This document shows, one piece after another, positions 1-7,191 of a stretch of 15,454 nt of DNA. Each line of letters starts with the position of its first letter. Positions within the stretch are counted from its first letter, which is position 1. The position numbers and the translations under genes are program-made. The DNA is from Bryobacterales bacterium (GTDB lineage Bacteria > Acidobacteriota > Terriglobia > Bryobacterales > Bryobacteraceae). The DNA is taken from assembly GCA_020853155.1 (NCBI GenBank), contig JADYZL010000159.1:1-15454 (forward strand), given 5' to 3'. Under the pieces are notes generated by a model. It made no database searches and was not told the DNA's origin. It saw only the letters and a list, made by a program, of their open reading frames with translations.

Positions 1-197
1 AGATCCCGGTAGAGCGCGCGGCCGTCGATCATCGCTTGCGCGGCGGCGGCGCCGTAGGCCTCATCCACCCAGAGCACCCCCACATGCGCAAGGCGGCCCG
101 CGAGCAAGGCGAGAAATAGGAGCGCGAAGAAGCGCGGCAAACCCGCGAATCCGCCGGATGCACGTGGCGCCGCCGCCGAGCTTGGGATCGTAGCCAT
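1..197 (-). CDS. GT-C fold membrane glycosyltransferase (GT39/PMT_2-like), N-terminal fragment
   Basis: The gene runs off the left edge; only the first 65 codons are visible, reading leftward from ATG at 195-197. After a short Ala/Ser/Gly-rich cytoplasmic lead comes one hydrophobic helix (about residues 23-42). It is followed by LWVDEAYGAAAAQ and DGRALYRD (residues 42-65). An Asp-Glu just after the first membrane helix, followed by an alanine-rich helix and a 'dG..lYrD' motif, is the usual start of polyisoprenyl-phosphate-dependent GT-C enzymes of the PMT_2/GT39/ArnT group, where the Asp is the catalytic or metal-linked residue. These enzymes transfer sugars on the outer face of the cytoplasmic membrane. 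An in-frame ATG four codons upstream (207-209) is possible, but AGGATGAG sits better before the chosen start. The family call is inferred from this short stretch; acceptor and sugar cannot be told. Confidence 0.62.
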   Translation of the reverse strand, partial: MATIPSSAAAPRASGGFAGLPRFFALLFLALLAGRLAHVGVLWVDEAYGAAAAQAMIDGRALYRD

Positions 198-320
198 GAA
201 CGCTCTCATCCTATCGCGGGTGATTGTCAAGGCAATCGGAATTATTGATGAGAGATTGAATCGGGAATCTCAGGGGCGGAAACAGCCGCATGGTAACCTG
301 AAAGAGTCGGCTTTACCACG
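198..320. promoter_or_regulatory. Divergent intergenic region between the glycosyltransferase and the mazG operon
   Basis: This 123-nt gap separates divergent genes and so must hold promoters for both. TTGTCA at 224-229 (plus strand) is a good -35-like hexamer, but no convincing -10 lies 16-18 nt after it (GATGAG). No strong hairpin or repeat was seen. Ribosome-binding signal for mazG is weak (GAAAGAG about 14 nt before TTG). Confidence 0.3.
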
Positions 321-1169
321 TTGGATACCTCCGCTCAAGCACCCCCGGAACTGAATGAGCAAGACCGCGCCGCCGGCGAGGCGTTTGCCCGGCTGGTGGC
401 CATCATGCGGCGCTTACGCGCGCCGGGTGGGTGCCCCTGGGACCAAGAGCAGACGATCGCATCCCTGAAGCCTTACCTGCTCGAAGAGACCTATGAAGTG
501 ATGGACGCCATTGAGCGCAAGGATTGGCCGGCGCTCCGCGAGGAATTGGGAGATCTGCTGCTGCAGCCGGTCTTTCAGGCGGAAGTGGCGGCGAGCGAAG
601 GCCTTTTCAGCATCGTGGAGCCACTCGATGCGATTGTCGAGAAACTCATCCGGCGGCACCCGCATGTGTTCGGTGAAGTGGAAGCCGAAACCGCCGGAGA
701 TGTCTTGCGCAACTGGGAACAGATCAAGCGCGGCGAGCGAGCGCGGAAGGCAGAGGCAGAAGGGCATTCGGATGAGGCTTCCCTGCTCGATTCCCTGCCC
801 CGCGCCTTGCCGGCTTTGGCCGAAGCGCAGCGCATTACAAGCCGCGCGGCGAAGGTGGGTTTCGATTGGCCGGATATCGGAGAGGTGCTCGCGAAGTTAC
901 ACGAAGAGATCGGCGAACTCGAAGAAGCGCGGCAGGCCGGCGACGCCGATAAGGTGGAAGACGAGTTCGGGGATCTGCTCTTCGTGATGGCGAATCTCTC
1001 GCGGTTCCTCAAAGTGGACGCGGAGCAATCCCTGCGCCGCACCAACCTGAAATTCCGGCAACGCTTCGCTTACGTGGAGCGGAAGCTGCGGGAGCGGGGC
1101 CGGGAGATACAGACTGTCGCGCTTGAAGAAATGGAAGCGCTCTGGCAGGAGGCGAAGCACGCATTGTGA
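321..1169 (+). CDS. mazG: MazG nucleoside triphosphate pyrophosphohydrolase
   Basis: MazG hydrolyses (d)NTPs to the monophosphate and PPi and is a cytosolic house-cleaning enzyme. The 282-residue product has the two tandem MazG repeats of the E. coli-type protein (263 aa). The first has GGCPWDQEQT (36-45), EETYE (55-59) and EELGD (74-78). The second has EEIGELEE (195-202) and DEFGDLLF (214-221); both sets carry the acidic Mg-binding residues. RRHPHVF (111-117) and NWEQIK (131-136) are further family signatures. The start is TTG at 321; the next in-frame ATG is codon 29, inside the conserved region, so a non-ATG start is needed. TTG gives about 20 residues more than E. coli at the N-terminus, so the exact start is uncertain. 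Its TGA overlaps the next gene's GTG by 4 nt (GTGA), making it the first gene of a four-gene operon. Confidence 0.95.
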   Translation: MDTSAQAPPELNEQDRAAGEAFARLVAIMRRLRAPGGCPWDQEQTIASLKPYLLEETYEVMDAIERKDWPALREELGDLLLQPVFQAEVAASEGLFSIVEPLDAIVEKLIRRHPHVFGEVEAETAGDVLRNWEQIKRGERARKAEAEGHSDEASLLDSLPRALPALAEAQRITSRAAKVGFDWPDIGEVLAKLHEEIGELEEARQAGDADKVEDEFGDLLFVMANLSRFLKVDAEQSLRRTNLKFRQRFAYVERKLRERGREIQTVALEEMEALWQEAKHAL

Positions 1170-1927
1170 AGAACGGGAACAGCTCCATCACTGTTCGTGA
1201 GATTCACGAACTTTCCGAGTTTGAAGCAGCCGTGGCGATCCAGAAGGAGATCTGGGGCTTCTCCGACATCGACGTGATTCCACTGCGGATGTTCGTGGTG
1301 GCCACGAAGATCGGCGGCCAACTTCTGGGCGCGTTCGACGGCCAGAAACTCGTCGCGTTCCTGCTGGCGGTTCCGGGCATCCGGCATGAAGCCGGAGATG
1401 CCGCGCCCATGCACTATCTGCACAGCCACATGCTGGGCGTGCTTCCCGAATACCGGGACGCGGGTCTCGGGAGGGCGATGAAGCTGCGCCAGCGCGAGGA
1501 TGCCATCGCGCGGGGGATCGAGCTAATCCAGTGGACCTTCGATCCCTTGGAGGCGCGCAACGCTTTTTTCAACATCGAACGGTTGGGCGCGATTGTGCGG
1601 CGGTACGTGGAGAACCAGTATGGCCACACCACCAGCGCCTTGCATGCGGGCTTGCCGACAGACCGGTTCGTCGCCGAATGGTGGCTGACCAGCGAGCGGG
1701 TGAGGAGCATCCTCGCGGGGGAGCGCAACAGCTCACATCCCGTGTTGGAGCGAATTCCGGTACCGGCGGATATCGGCGATTGGAAGGGTAGCGATGCACA
1801 GCGGGCGCGTGCGGTGCAACAGGAGATCGGCAGGCGCTGCTTGGATGCATTCGGACGCGGGTTGGCGATCGTGGGGCTTGAGCGCGGCGTGAACGAGTAC
1901 GAGTATTTGCTGGGAGAGTGGGCATGA
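1166..1927 (+). CDS. GNAT-family acyltransferase (COG3375 type), candidate N-succinyltransferase
   Basis: A 253-residue GNAT-superfamily protein. The acyl-CoA pyrophosphate-binding loop is RDAGLGRAMKLRQ (97-109, the R-x-x-G-x-G pattern). The block WTFDPLEARNAFFNIERLGA (123-142) and GLPTDRFVAEWWL (162-174) are hallmarks of the COG3375 subgroup rather than of ordinary small GNATs. It starts with GTG at 1166, overlapping the mazG stop by 4 nt, and ends 4 nt inside the racemase gene (ATGA). In Geobacillus a GNAT beside an N-succinylamino-acid racemase is a succinyl-CoA:D-amino-acid N-succinyltransferase; the same pairing here makes that role the best guess (inference). Substrate and acyl donor cannot be read from sequence. 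Confidence 0.85.
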   Translation: MKNGNSSITVREIHELSEFEAAVAIQKEIWGFSDIDVIPLRMFVVATKIGGQLLGAFDGQKLVAFLLAVPGIRHEAGDAAPMHYLHSHMLGVLPEYRDAGLGRAMKLRQREDAIARGIELIQWTFDPLEARNAFFNIERLGAIVRRYVENQYGHTTSALHAGLPTDRFVAEWWLTSERVRSILAGERNSSHPVLERIPVPADIGDWKGSDAQRARAVQQEIGRRCLDAFGRGLAIVGLERGVNEYEYLLGEWA

Positions 1928-3039
1928 TCCATATCGATGAGATCCGGATCCGGTTGTTGCGGATGCCGCTTGTGCGCTTCTTTGAAACGAGCTTCGGGCG
2001 CACCACGGAGCGCCGCGTGCTGCTCGTCGAAGTCGTACAGGACGGCATATCCGGGTGGGGTGAGGTGACTGCGGGCGAGCACCCGTTCTTCAACGAAGAG
2101 TGGACGCTCTCCGCTTACGAAATCGTGCGGGAATATGTCGCGCCCAAACTGCTGAAGCGGAAACTCGAAAGCGCAAGCGAAGTGGGCAAGCTGAGTGCGG
2201 GCATCCGGGGACACAATATGGCGCGGGCCGGCGTCGAATGCGCCGTATGGGATCTGGAGGCGCGGTTGCGCAACGAGCCGCTCTATAAACGGATCGGGGG
2301 TGGCGCGCGCGAGGCGATCCCGTGCGGCGTGTCGATCGGCATTCAGGATACGGTGGACGATCTGCTCGAACGCATCGAGACGGAGCTGGGCGCGGGATAC
2401 CAGCGCATCAAGCTCAAGATCAAGCCGGGCTGGGATATCGACGTGCTTCGGGCCGTGCGCCGGCGCTTTCCGGATATTCAGCTTACCGCCGACGCGAATT
2501 CGGCCTATACGCTGAACGACCTCGAACACCTGAAGCGCATCGATGAGTTCGGCCTCAATTACGTGGAGCAACCGCTAAGCCACGACGACATCATCGACCA
2601 CGCCACGCTGCAGCGTTCCCTCACGACGCCGGTCTGCCTGGACGAGTGCATTCGCGCGCCCCGCCATGCGGAACAGGCCATCGAGTTGGGCGCGGCAAAG
2701 GTGATCAACATCAAGCTCGGCCGGGTAGGCGGCTTCGCGAATGCCATCCGGATTCACGACATCGCGCAAGCGGCGGGCGTGCCGGTGTGGTGCGGCGGGA
2801 TGCTCGAAGCGGGCATCGGCCGCGCGCACAACATCGCGATGGCCTCGTTGCCGAACTTCATTCTGCCGGGCGACGTTTCCGCCAGCAAGCGCTACTGGGC
2901 GCGGGACATCATCCGCCCGGAGGTGACGGTGGACGCGCGAGGCAATATCCCCTTGCCCCAGGGCGTGGGCTTCGGCTTCGAAGTGGACGAGGATTGGCTG
3001 CGCGAGGTGACCTACGTCCACGAGACGGTTGAGGCATGA
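1924..3039 (+). CDS. menC: o-Succinylbenzoate synthase / N-succinylamino acid racemase (enolase superfamily)
   Basis: 371-residue enolase-superfamily enzyme of the muconate-lactonizing subgroup. Visible catalytic parts: KLK at 163-165 (first acid/base Lys), metal ligands Asp190 (TADANSAY), Glu215 (VEQPL) and Asp240 (CLDEC), and second Lys264 (NIKLGRVGG). The capping/C-terminal motif WCGGMLEAGIGRAHN (289-303) is characteristic of the OSBS/NSAR family, as in Amycolatopsis and Geobacillus. Family members make o-succinylbenzoate in menaquinone synthesis, racemise N-succinylamino acids, or do both. No other men gene is present, and the GNAT neighbour favours the racemase role. ATG 1924 is preferred to the in-frame GTG 1918 because GGGAG (1912-1916) is 7 nt before the ATG but only 1 nt before the GTG. 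It overlaps both neighbours by 4 nt. The symbol names the family, not a proven menaquinone function. Confidence 0.92.
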   Translation: MIHIDEIRIRLLRMPLVRFFETSFGRTTERRVLLVEVVQDGISGWGEVTAGEHPFFNEEWTLSAYEIVREYVAPKLLKRKLESASEVGKLSAGIRGHNMARAGVECAVWDLEARLRNEPLYKRIGGGAREAIPCGVSIGIQDTVDDLLERIETELGAGYQRIKLKIKPGWDIDVLRAVRRRFPDIQLTADANSAYTLNDLEHLKRIDEFGLNYVEQPLSHDDIIDHATLQRSLTTPVCLDECIRAPRHAEQAIELGAAKVINIKLGRVGGFANAIRIHDIAQAAGVPVWCGGMLEAGIGRAHNIAMASLPNFILPGDVSASKRYWARDIIRPEVTVDARGNIPLPQGVGFGFEVDEDWLREVTYVHETVEA

Positions 3040-3947
3040 GCGCGGCAGTCAGCCAGGCAGTCCCCGCGCAACGAAGCCATTGGCTGGTCTACCTGATGGT
3101 GTTCGGCATCACGGTGATGTGGTCGGCGAACTTCATCGCGGTGAAGTATGCCGTGGAAGAGATGCCGGCCGTGCTCGTGATCGGGCTCCGCACGTTGGCC
3201 GCGGGCGTGTTGATGGTGCCCATTTTCGCATCCACGAAGCGAAGTGTAACGGAGGAGAGGGCGCTGCGCTCCGACTTCTGGCTTCTGGTGGCGCTAGGCG
3301 TGGGCGGCGTGACAGTGAACCAGCTTTTCTTTACGCTCGCGATGGACTACACCAGCGTGGCGCACGGGTCTCTGATCATCAGCACCACGCCGATCTCCGT
3401 CCTGCTGCTGGCGCGCCTGATGAAGCAGGAGCGCCTGACCGCACGGAAAATTCTGGGAATGCTGGTAGCCCTGAGCGGCGTCGTGCTCATTCAGGTGACA
3501 CCGGAGAAGTCGGGTGGAGCGCACTGGCTCGGAGACCTCTTCGCGTTGTGCGGAAGCCTGGCGTTCGCGGCCTTCACCGTATTCGGCAAGCAGATCACGA
3601 ACCGGCATAACAGCATCACGATCAACGCATTCGCTTACTTCGGAGGCTCGATTGCCCTCCTGCCGCTGGTTCTCTGGCTAGGGGGCAGCATCGACCTGGC
3701 AGCCCTCTCCACGCGAGCCTGGATGGCCATCGCCTACATGGCGGTCTTCCCTTCCGTGCTCTGCTACCTGGGCTATTTCCATGCGCTCAACTACGTTTCC
3801 GCCTCCCGGGTGGCGGTCTTCTCCTACCTCCAGCCCGCGATGGCCACGCTGATGGCTGTGCCGCTGCTGGGAGAAACGGTCAGTTCCACGCTGATTATCG
3901 GCGGCTGCATCGCGATACTGGGTGTCGGGATCACGCAGCGCGGCTAA
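3036..3947 (+). CDS. EamA/DMT-superfamily transporter
   Basis: 303-residue integral membrane protein with about ten predicted hydrophobic helices in two EamA halves (about 17-150 and 164-300). Family features include ITVMWSANFIAVKYAVEEMP in helix 1, ISTTPISVLLLARLMKQERL (115-134) closing the first half, and LQPAMATLMAVPLLGE (245-260) followed by a Gly-rich last helix. DMT/EamA carriers commonly export amino acids or other small metabolites. Its ATG overlaps the racemase stop by 4 nt (ATGA), so it is the last gene of the mazG operon. It may move an amino acid or derivative handled by the two preceding enzymes, but the substrate is inferred only from context. It ends 81 nt before the next gene. 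Confidence 0.9.
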   Translation: MSAAVSQAVPAQRSHWLVYLMVFGITVMWSANFIAVKYAVEEMPAVLVIGLRTLAAGVLMVPIFASTKRSVTEERALRSDFWLLVALGVGGVTVNQLFFTLAMDYTSVAHGSLIISTTPISVLLLARLMKQERLTARKILGMLVALSGVVLIQVTPEKSGGAHWLGDLFALCGSLAFAAFTVFGKQITNRHNSITINAFAYFGGSIALLPLVLWLGGSIDLAALSTRAWMAIAYMAVFPSVLCYLGYFHALNYVSASRVAVFSYLQPAMATLMAVPLLGETVSSTLIIGGCIAILGVGITQRG

Positions 3948-3984
3948 CGCGCCACCTGCAGGCTTCGGCGCGGGGTTGGCGCGT
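3947..3984 (+). terminator. Possible hairpin at the end of the mazG operon
   Basis: ACGCGCCA (3947-3954) is a perfect inverted copy of TGGCGCGT (3977-3984), starting at the last base of the EamA stop codon. The 22-nt loop is GC-rich and contains the palindrome CCTGCAGG. There is no T-run after it, so it is not a classical intrinsic terminator. Its position right after the last operon gene and before a separately transcribed gene is the main support. Confidence 0.3.
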
Positions 3985-3988
3985 GCGA

Positions 3989-3994
3989 TAGAAT
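3989..3994 (+). promoter_or_regulatory. Candidate -10 element for the Tat oxidoreductase gene
   Basis: TAGAAT matches TATAAT at 5 of 6 positions and would start transcription near 4001, giving a short leader to ATG 4029. No good -35 hexamer is visible 17 nt upstream, so the call is weak. It partly explains how a gene with an 81-nt upstream gap after the EamA gene could be expressed independently. Confidence 0.33.
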
Positions 3995-4028
3995 CGCGGT
4001 TGACCGCACCTTGAGAGGATCTACCGCC

Positions 4029-5411
4029 ATGTCCACTTCCACGCCCCCGGCCAGCTTGGCAGGACTCAGCCGCCGCCACTTCGGCAAGGCCGCGGTGGCC
4101 GCCACCGCTCTCAGCTATTCGCGCATCCTGGGGGCGAACGACCGCATTTCCATGGGCTATATCGGCCTCGGCAATCGCGGAGACCAGGTGCATGACGCCT
4201 TTCTGGAGCACGGCGATAACGCCACCGTGGCCATCTGCGATCTGCGCGAAGACTACATGGATCTGGCAGCGAAGAAATCTGCCAGCCGGGGCGCCGCCAA
4301 GCGCTACCACGATTACCGGAAGCTGCTCGAGGATAAGAACGTCGATGCTGTCGCGATCTGCACTCCGGACCAGTGGCACGCCGTGATGTTCGTCGCGGCC
4401 TGCAAGGCGGGCAAGGATATCTATTGCGAAAAACCGTTTTCGCTAACGATCTTCGAAGGGCGGCGCATGGTGGATGCCGCGGCGAAGTATAAGCCCGTCA
4501 CCCAGGTGGGCTTGCACCGCCGTTCCGCGCCGGAGATCCGCAAATTGGCGGAGATGCTGAAGGCGGGCGAGATCGGGAAGATCTCCGCGGCTCGTTCGTT
4601 CCATCTGCGCAACGATTGGCCGGTAGGCATCGGTAACCCCGCCGATAGCGCCCCACCGAGCAAGGAACTCTGGGACGCATGGCTAGGCCCCGCGCCCATG
4701 CAGCCTTATAACGTCAACAAGACCTTCTACAACTTCCGCTGGTTCTATGACTTCTCCGGCGGGCAACTCACCAACTTCGGCGTGCATTACAACGACACCA
4801 TGCGGATGCTGATGCAGTTGGGCGTGCCGCGCTCCGTAACAGCGCTGGGCGGCAAGTACGTGGTGAACGACAACCGCCAGATTCCCGATACGCTGGTAGT
4901 GCTGTGGGAGTATGACAACCCCGCCACGGGTTCGCCATCGCTCAATTCCTATGAGCAATACAACGGCAATGGAGCACCGGGCAATATCAAGGATATGGAA
5001 TTGGAGTTCCGGGGCACGCTAGGCACGCTCTACATGCAGAACGCCAACTGGGAGATTGTGCCGGAGCGCAACCATTCCGTTGCGCCGAAGCCCCGCAGCC
5101 CTCTTGATCGCGACGAAAGTGAATTCCGCGCCTCCTACAAGCCGGCGATGGCGGCCAAGCAGGGAAAAGGCAGCGCCAGCACGGCGTTCCACACACGCAA
5201 TTTTCTCGATTGTCTGAAGAGCCGAAAAGAAACCAACTGCCCGGCCCTCGAAGGGCATCTGAGCAATGTGGGCCCCTTGATGGGGAATATCGCCCATAAG
5301 ACGCACACGCATTTGCAATTCGATGCAAAAACGGAGCGATTTACCAATAGTGAAGAGGCCAATAAATACCTCCACTATGAATACCGTAAAGGGTATTCGA
5401 TCGATCTATAG
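4029..5411 (+). CDS. Gfo/Idh/MocA-family oxidoreductase with Tat signal
   Basis: 460-residue NAD(P)-dependent sugar-type oxidoreductase. It opens with a twin-arginine signal, SRRHFGKAAVAATAL (14-28), so the folded protein is probably exported. The Rossmann domain follows: YIGLGNRG (44-51), AVAICTPDQWHA (107-118) and the family motif CEKPFS (133-138), whose Lys is usually catalytic. The C-terminal alpha/beta domain has NFRWFYDFSGGQLTNFGVHY (235-254), His253 being a likely active-site residue. This architecture is common in Acidobacteria, Planctomycetes and Verrucomicrobia; GH109-like glycosidases share the fold, so hydrolase chemistry cannot be excluded. Substrate is unknown, likely a carbohydrate. 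ATG 4029 is chosen over the in-frame TTG 4011 because GAGAGG (4013-4018) lies 10 nt upstream of it. The gene converges on the next one with a 29-nt gap and no clear terminator. Confidence 0.9.
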   Translation: MSTSTPPASLAGLSRRHFGKAAVAATALSYSRILGANDRISMGYIGLGNRGDQVHDAFLEHGDNATVAICDLREDYMDLAAKKSASRGAAKRYHDYRKLLEDKNVDAVAICTPDQWHAVMFVAACKAGKDIYCEKPFSLTIFEGRRMVDAAAKYKPVTQVGLHRRSAPEIRKLAEMLKAGEIGKISAARSFHLRNDWPVGIGNPADSAPPSKELWDAWLGPAPMQPYNVNKTFYNFRWFYDFSGGQLTNFGVHYNDTMRMLMQLGVPRSVTALGGKYVVNDNRQIPDTLVVLWEYDNPATGSPSLNSYEQYNGNGAPGNIKDMELEFRGTLGTLYMQNANWEIVPERNHSVAPKPRSPLDRDESEFRASYKPAMAAKQGKGSASTAFHTRNFLDCLKSRKETNCPALEGHLSNVGPLMGNIAHKTHTHLQFDAKTERFTNSEEANKYLHYEYRKGYSIDL

Positions 5412-5440
5412 AACCCAGTTCCCGGGATGATGTTGGGCTG

Positions 5441-6028
5441 CTAATTCCGGCGGTTTCCACGCTGAATTTGCTGCACGCGGCAGCGCTGCGCCTCCTGGGA
5501 CATCACGTCGAGTTCCGCCTCTTTCAACTGGGTAAGCTGCGTAAGGTAGCCCTGTAGCTGGATTTGGCTGGCGGAGCTATCGGTGAGGTAGGCGTCAATC
5601 AACTCGGAGACGGCGGGGTTCTGGTAGTTGCGAACCGCCTCGGACATGGAACTCACCTTCAAGCGGAACGATTGCACACGGAAATATGCATCCAGAGCGA
5701 AGCTCAATTTCTCCGGGCTACCCGAAAGGTTGTTGAGAGCCCACTCCACTCCCCGCAGTTCCACAAAGGTGGATTCCAACTGCTGCACGTAGGCCTCCGG
5801 AGCCCCTTTGCTCACCCACTCTTTCGGCTTGAGCTGCTCCAGAATGGGCTTCACCTCCGCAATGCGCTTCGACATTTCGAGGATGCTCTCCCTGGTGTTC
5901 CATTCCGCGCCGACTCCGCTCGAATGGCCGGCGGCGGGCGCGGATTGCGGCAAGCACCACGAAGCAAACGCCAACAGAAACACGGCGGTGCGGAAAAGGG
6001 AGAGAGACGGGATACAGGGGACAGCCAT
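5441..6028 (-). CDS. Conserved-looking secreted protein of unknown function
   Basis: 195 residues reading leftward from ATG 6026-6028. An N-terminal signal peptide is visible (hydrophobic TAVFLLAFASWC at 14-25, likely cut near APA-AG at 30-34). The Cys is preceded by Trp, so this is not a lipobox. The mature part is mostly helical, with PILEQLKPKEWVSKGAPEAY (61-80), a PEKLSFALDAYFRVQSF stretch (105-121), YQNPAVSELIDAYL (135-148) and a Gln-rich C-terminus with one Cys (183). I do not recognise a named domain; the ordered Pro/Trp/Gly positions suggest a real family, possibly lineage-restricted. It lies 60 nt downstream of the FecR-type gene on the same strand and may be co-transcribed with it. 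The ribosome-binding site is weak. The long opposite-strand frame was rejected because this strand has the signal peptide. Confidence 0.75.
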   Translation of the reverse strand: MAVPCIPSLSLFRTAVFLLAFASWCLPQSAPAAGHSSGVGAEWNTRESILEMSKRIAEVKPILEQLKPKEWVSKGAPEAYVQQLESTFVELRGVEWALNNLSGSPEKLSFALDAYFRVQSFRLKVSSMSEAVRNYQNPAVSELIDAYLTDSSASQIQLQGYLTQLTQLKEAELDVMSQEAQRCRVQQIQRGNRRN

Positions 6029-6088
6029 TACGCTTATCAGTCTCGCATGGATAGCCCTGGCAAGGCACTTTCCGTATGCCTGCCGAGG

Positions 6089-6922
6089 CTAAACTCCAGG
6101 CGGCGGCGGAGGGGGAGGCGGAGGAGGAGCGCCACCCGTGCTCGGGACCGTGCTGCCGCCACCCGAGGGGGGCGGAGGAGCAGGGGAGGAGGGGTCCTTA
6201 TCGCCGGGGAGCGGAGAACCGCCACCGCCGGGAATGGGACTCGCGCCGCCACCCGTCCGGCTCGCGTTCACGGCGATCGTATAGAGCGCATCGGAGAGCG
6301 CGCGGAAACTGGCGCGGAGCACACCGCCCCGGTCGATCCGCGCGCGGGCGATGGGTTCGTCCTTATCCACGCGCAATTCGTCGCCAGGGCCCAGGACGCG
6401 CTGTTTGCCGTTCGGGAGCAGCCGGTGCTCCACGACCACCGCGCCCTCTTCCACGGAGACGGTGGTCGATTCCGAATCCTCGTCTACTTCTACCAGAAAG
6501 GTGGTGCCGCGCACGGAAATGACGGCTGTTGGCGTATGAATCCGGTTGGGATTCGGTTTGCCCATGATCTTCTCGATATGGACCTTGAGGCGGCCAACCC
6601 AGATATCCAGCACGTCCGACCAATTCCCGCGATTGCTGCGGAACAGCACGTGCGAGTTCGGGAACACTTCGAACCGGCTGCCATCGGAGAGCTCAAAGAC
6701 GGCATAACCGTCCACGCCGGTAACGATCTCCTGGGAAGGCTTAACGAGGTCTCCGGGATTCAACACCCAGAGTTCGCCCGAGCGGGCAACGGAAACGCGT
6801 CCGCTGGAGACGAGGACACGCGCCGAATCCGCCGCCGAGGCCGCGGCCGGCAAACCGGGGAACGACTGCGCCGCCGCGAGGGAGGAGGCGAGCGCGATGA
6901 GAAGGCAGAGCCGCAGGCTCAC
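6089..6922 (-). CDS. Secreted FecR-domain protein with Pro-rich C-terminal tail
   Basis: 277 residues reading leftward from GTG 6920-6922. A typical signal peptide comes first (SLRLCLLIALASSLAAAQ, residues 2-19). Next comes a FecR-like beta domain with GELWVLNPGDLV, VFELSDGSRFEVFPNS, GRLKVHIEKI, RIHTPTAVISVRGTTFLVEV and TTVSVEEGAVVVEH, the last two being the FecR core. The tail (about 225 onward) is Gly/Ser/Pro-rich and ends in ten prolines plus Gly-Val (6092-6127). Classic FecR proteins are membrane anti-sigma regulators; here there is no anchoring helix after the signal and no sigma-factor gene nearby, so a structural or envelope role is as likely. GTG 6922 has TAGGAG (6930-6935) 7 nt upstream and gives a textbook signal peptide. 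An in-frame GTG at 6968-6970, also with a good GAAGGAG, would add 16 residues. Confidence 0.87.
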   Translation of the reverse strand: MSLRLCLLIALASSLAAAQSFPGLPAAASAADSARVLVSSGRVSVARSGELWVLNPGDLVKPSQEIVTGVDGYAVFELSDGSRFEVFPNSHVLFRSNRGNWSDVLDIWVGRLKVHIEKIMGKPNPNRIHTPTAVISVRGTTFLVEVDEDSESTTVSVEEGAVVVEHRLLPNGKQRVLGPGDELRVDKDEPIARARIDRGGVLRASFRALSDALYTIAVNASRTGGGASPIPGGGGSPLPGDKDPSSPAPPPPSGGGSTVPSTGGAPPPPPPPPPPGV

Positions 6923-6932
6923 GCCGATGCTC

Positions 6933-6974
6933 CTACCCCCACGCCCGAGTTGTGCTCCCGCTAGACGCACGCAT
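6933..6974 (-). other. Candidate 13-codon leader ORF upstream of the FecR-type gene
   Basis: On the minus strand, ATG at 6972-6974 is preceded by GAAGGAG with a 3-nt spacer and opens 13 codons (MRASSGSTTRAWG). Its TAG stop forms the first bases of the TAGGAG site that serves GTG 6922. It is out of frame with the FecR gene. The same Shine-Dalgarno could instead serve the alternative in-frame GTG at 6968-6970, so this is only a possible translational-coupling leader. Confidence 0.22.
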
Positions 6975-7091
6975 TTACTCCTTCAGTTCCATCCATTCGG
7001 AAATACGCACCAACCGTGCGCCGCTTGCAAAACCCTTCGGCATGCCCGTGGCCCGGACGCATATCCCCGTCTAAACGACTGAGTTGGCTCG

Positions 7092-7099
7092 ATTATAGC
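7092..7099 (-). promoter_or_regulatory. Extended -10 promoter for the FecR-type gene
   Basis: The minus strand reads TGCTATAAT, a perfect TATAAT (7092-7097) with the TG of an extended -10. No good -35 hexamer is found 17 nt upstream, as is usual for extended -10 promoters. Transcription would begin near 7085, giving a leader of about 160 nt to GTG 6922. Confidence 0.5.
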
Positions 7100-7191
7100 A
7101 GGGAATAAACAATTCGGAATGGGCAAAACGCATCCTCTCCGGCAATCGGCTGCTCCGCTTGTACCAGCGGGCAATTCCCTCCTAACGGATC

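Noticed and set aside
1414..2571. 385-codon minus-strand frame opposite the GNAT and racemase genes
   Set aside because: Antisense shadow; the plus-strand proteins carry full family motifs.
1924..3039. Racemase being a mandelate racemase or dipeptide epimerase
   Set aside because: The GGMLEAGIGRAHN motif and KxK...K layout fit the OSBS/NSAR branch.
5412..5440. Bidirectional terminator between the convergent oxidoreductase and orphan gene
   Set aside because: The 29-nt gap has only a 4-bp CCCA/TGGG pairing and no T-run.
5564..6964. 466-codon plus-strand open frame opposite the FecR and orphan secreted genes
   Set aside because: Arg/Gly-rich with no domain, spans two minus-strand genes with signal peptides and a FecR domain; an antisense frame of high-GC coding DNA.
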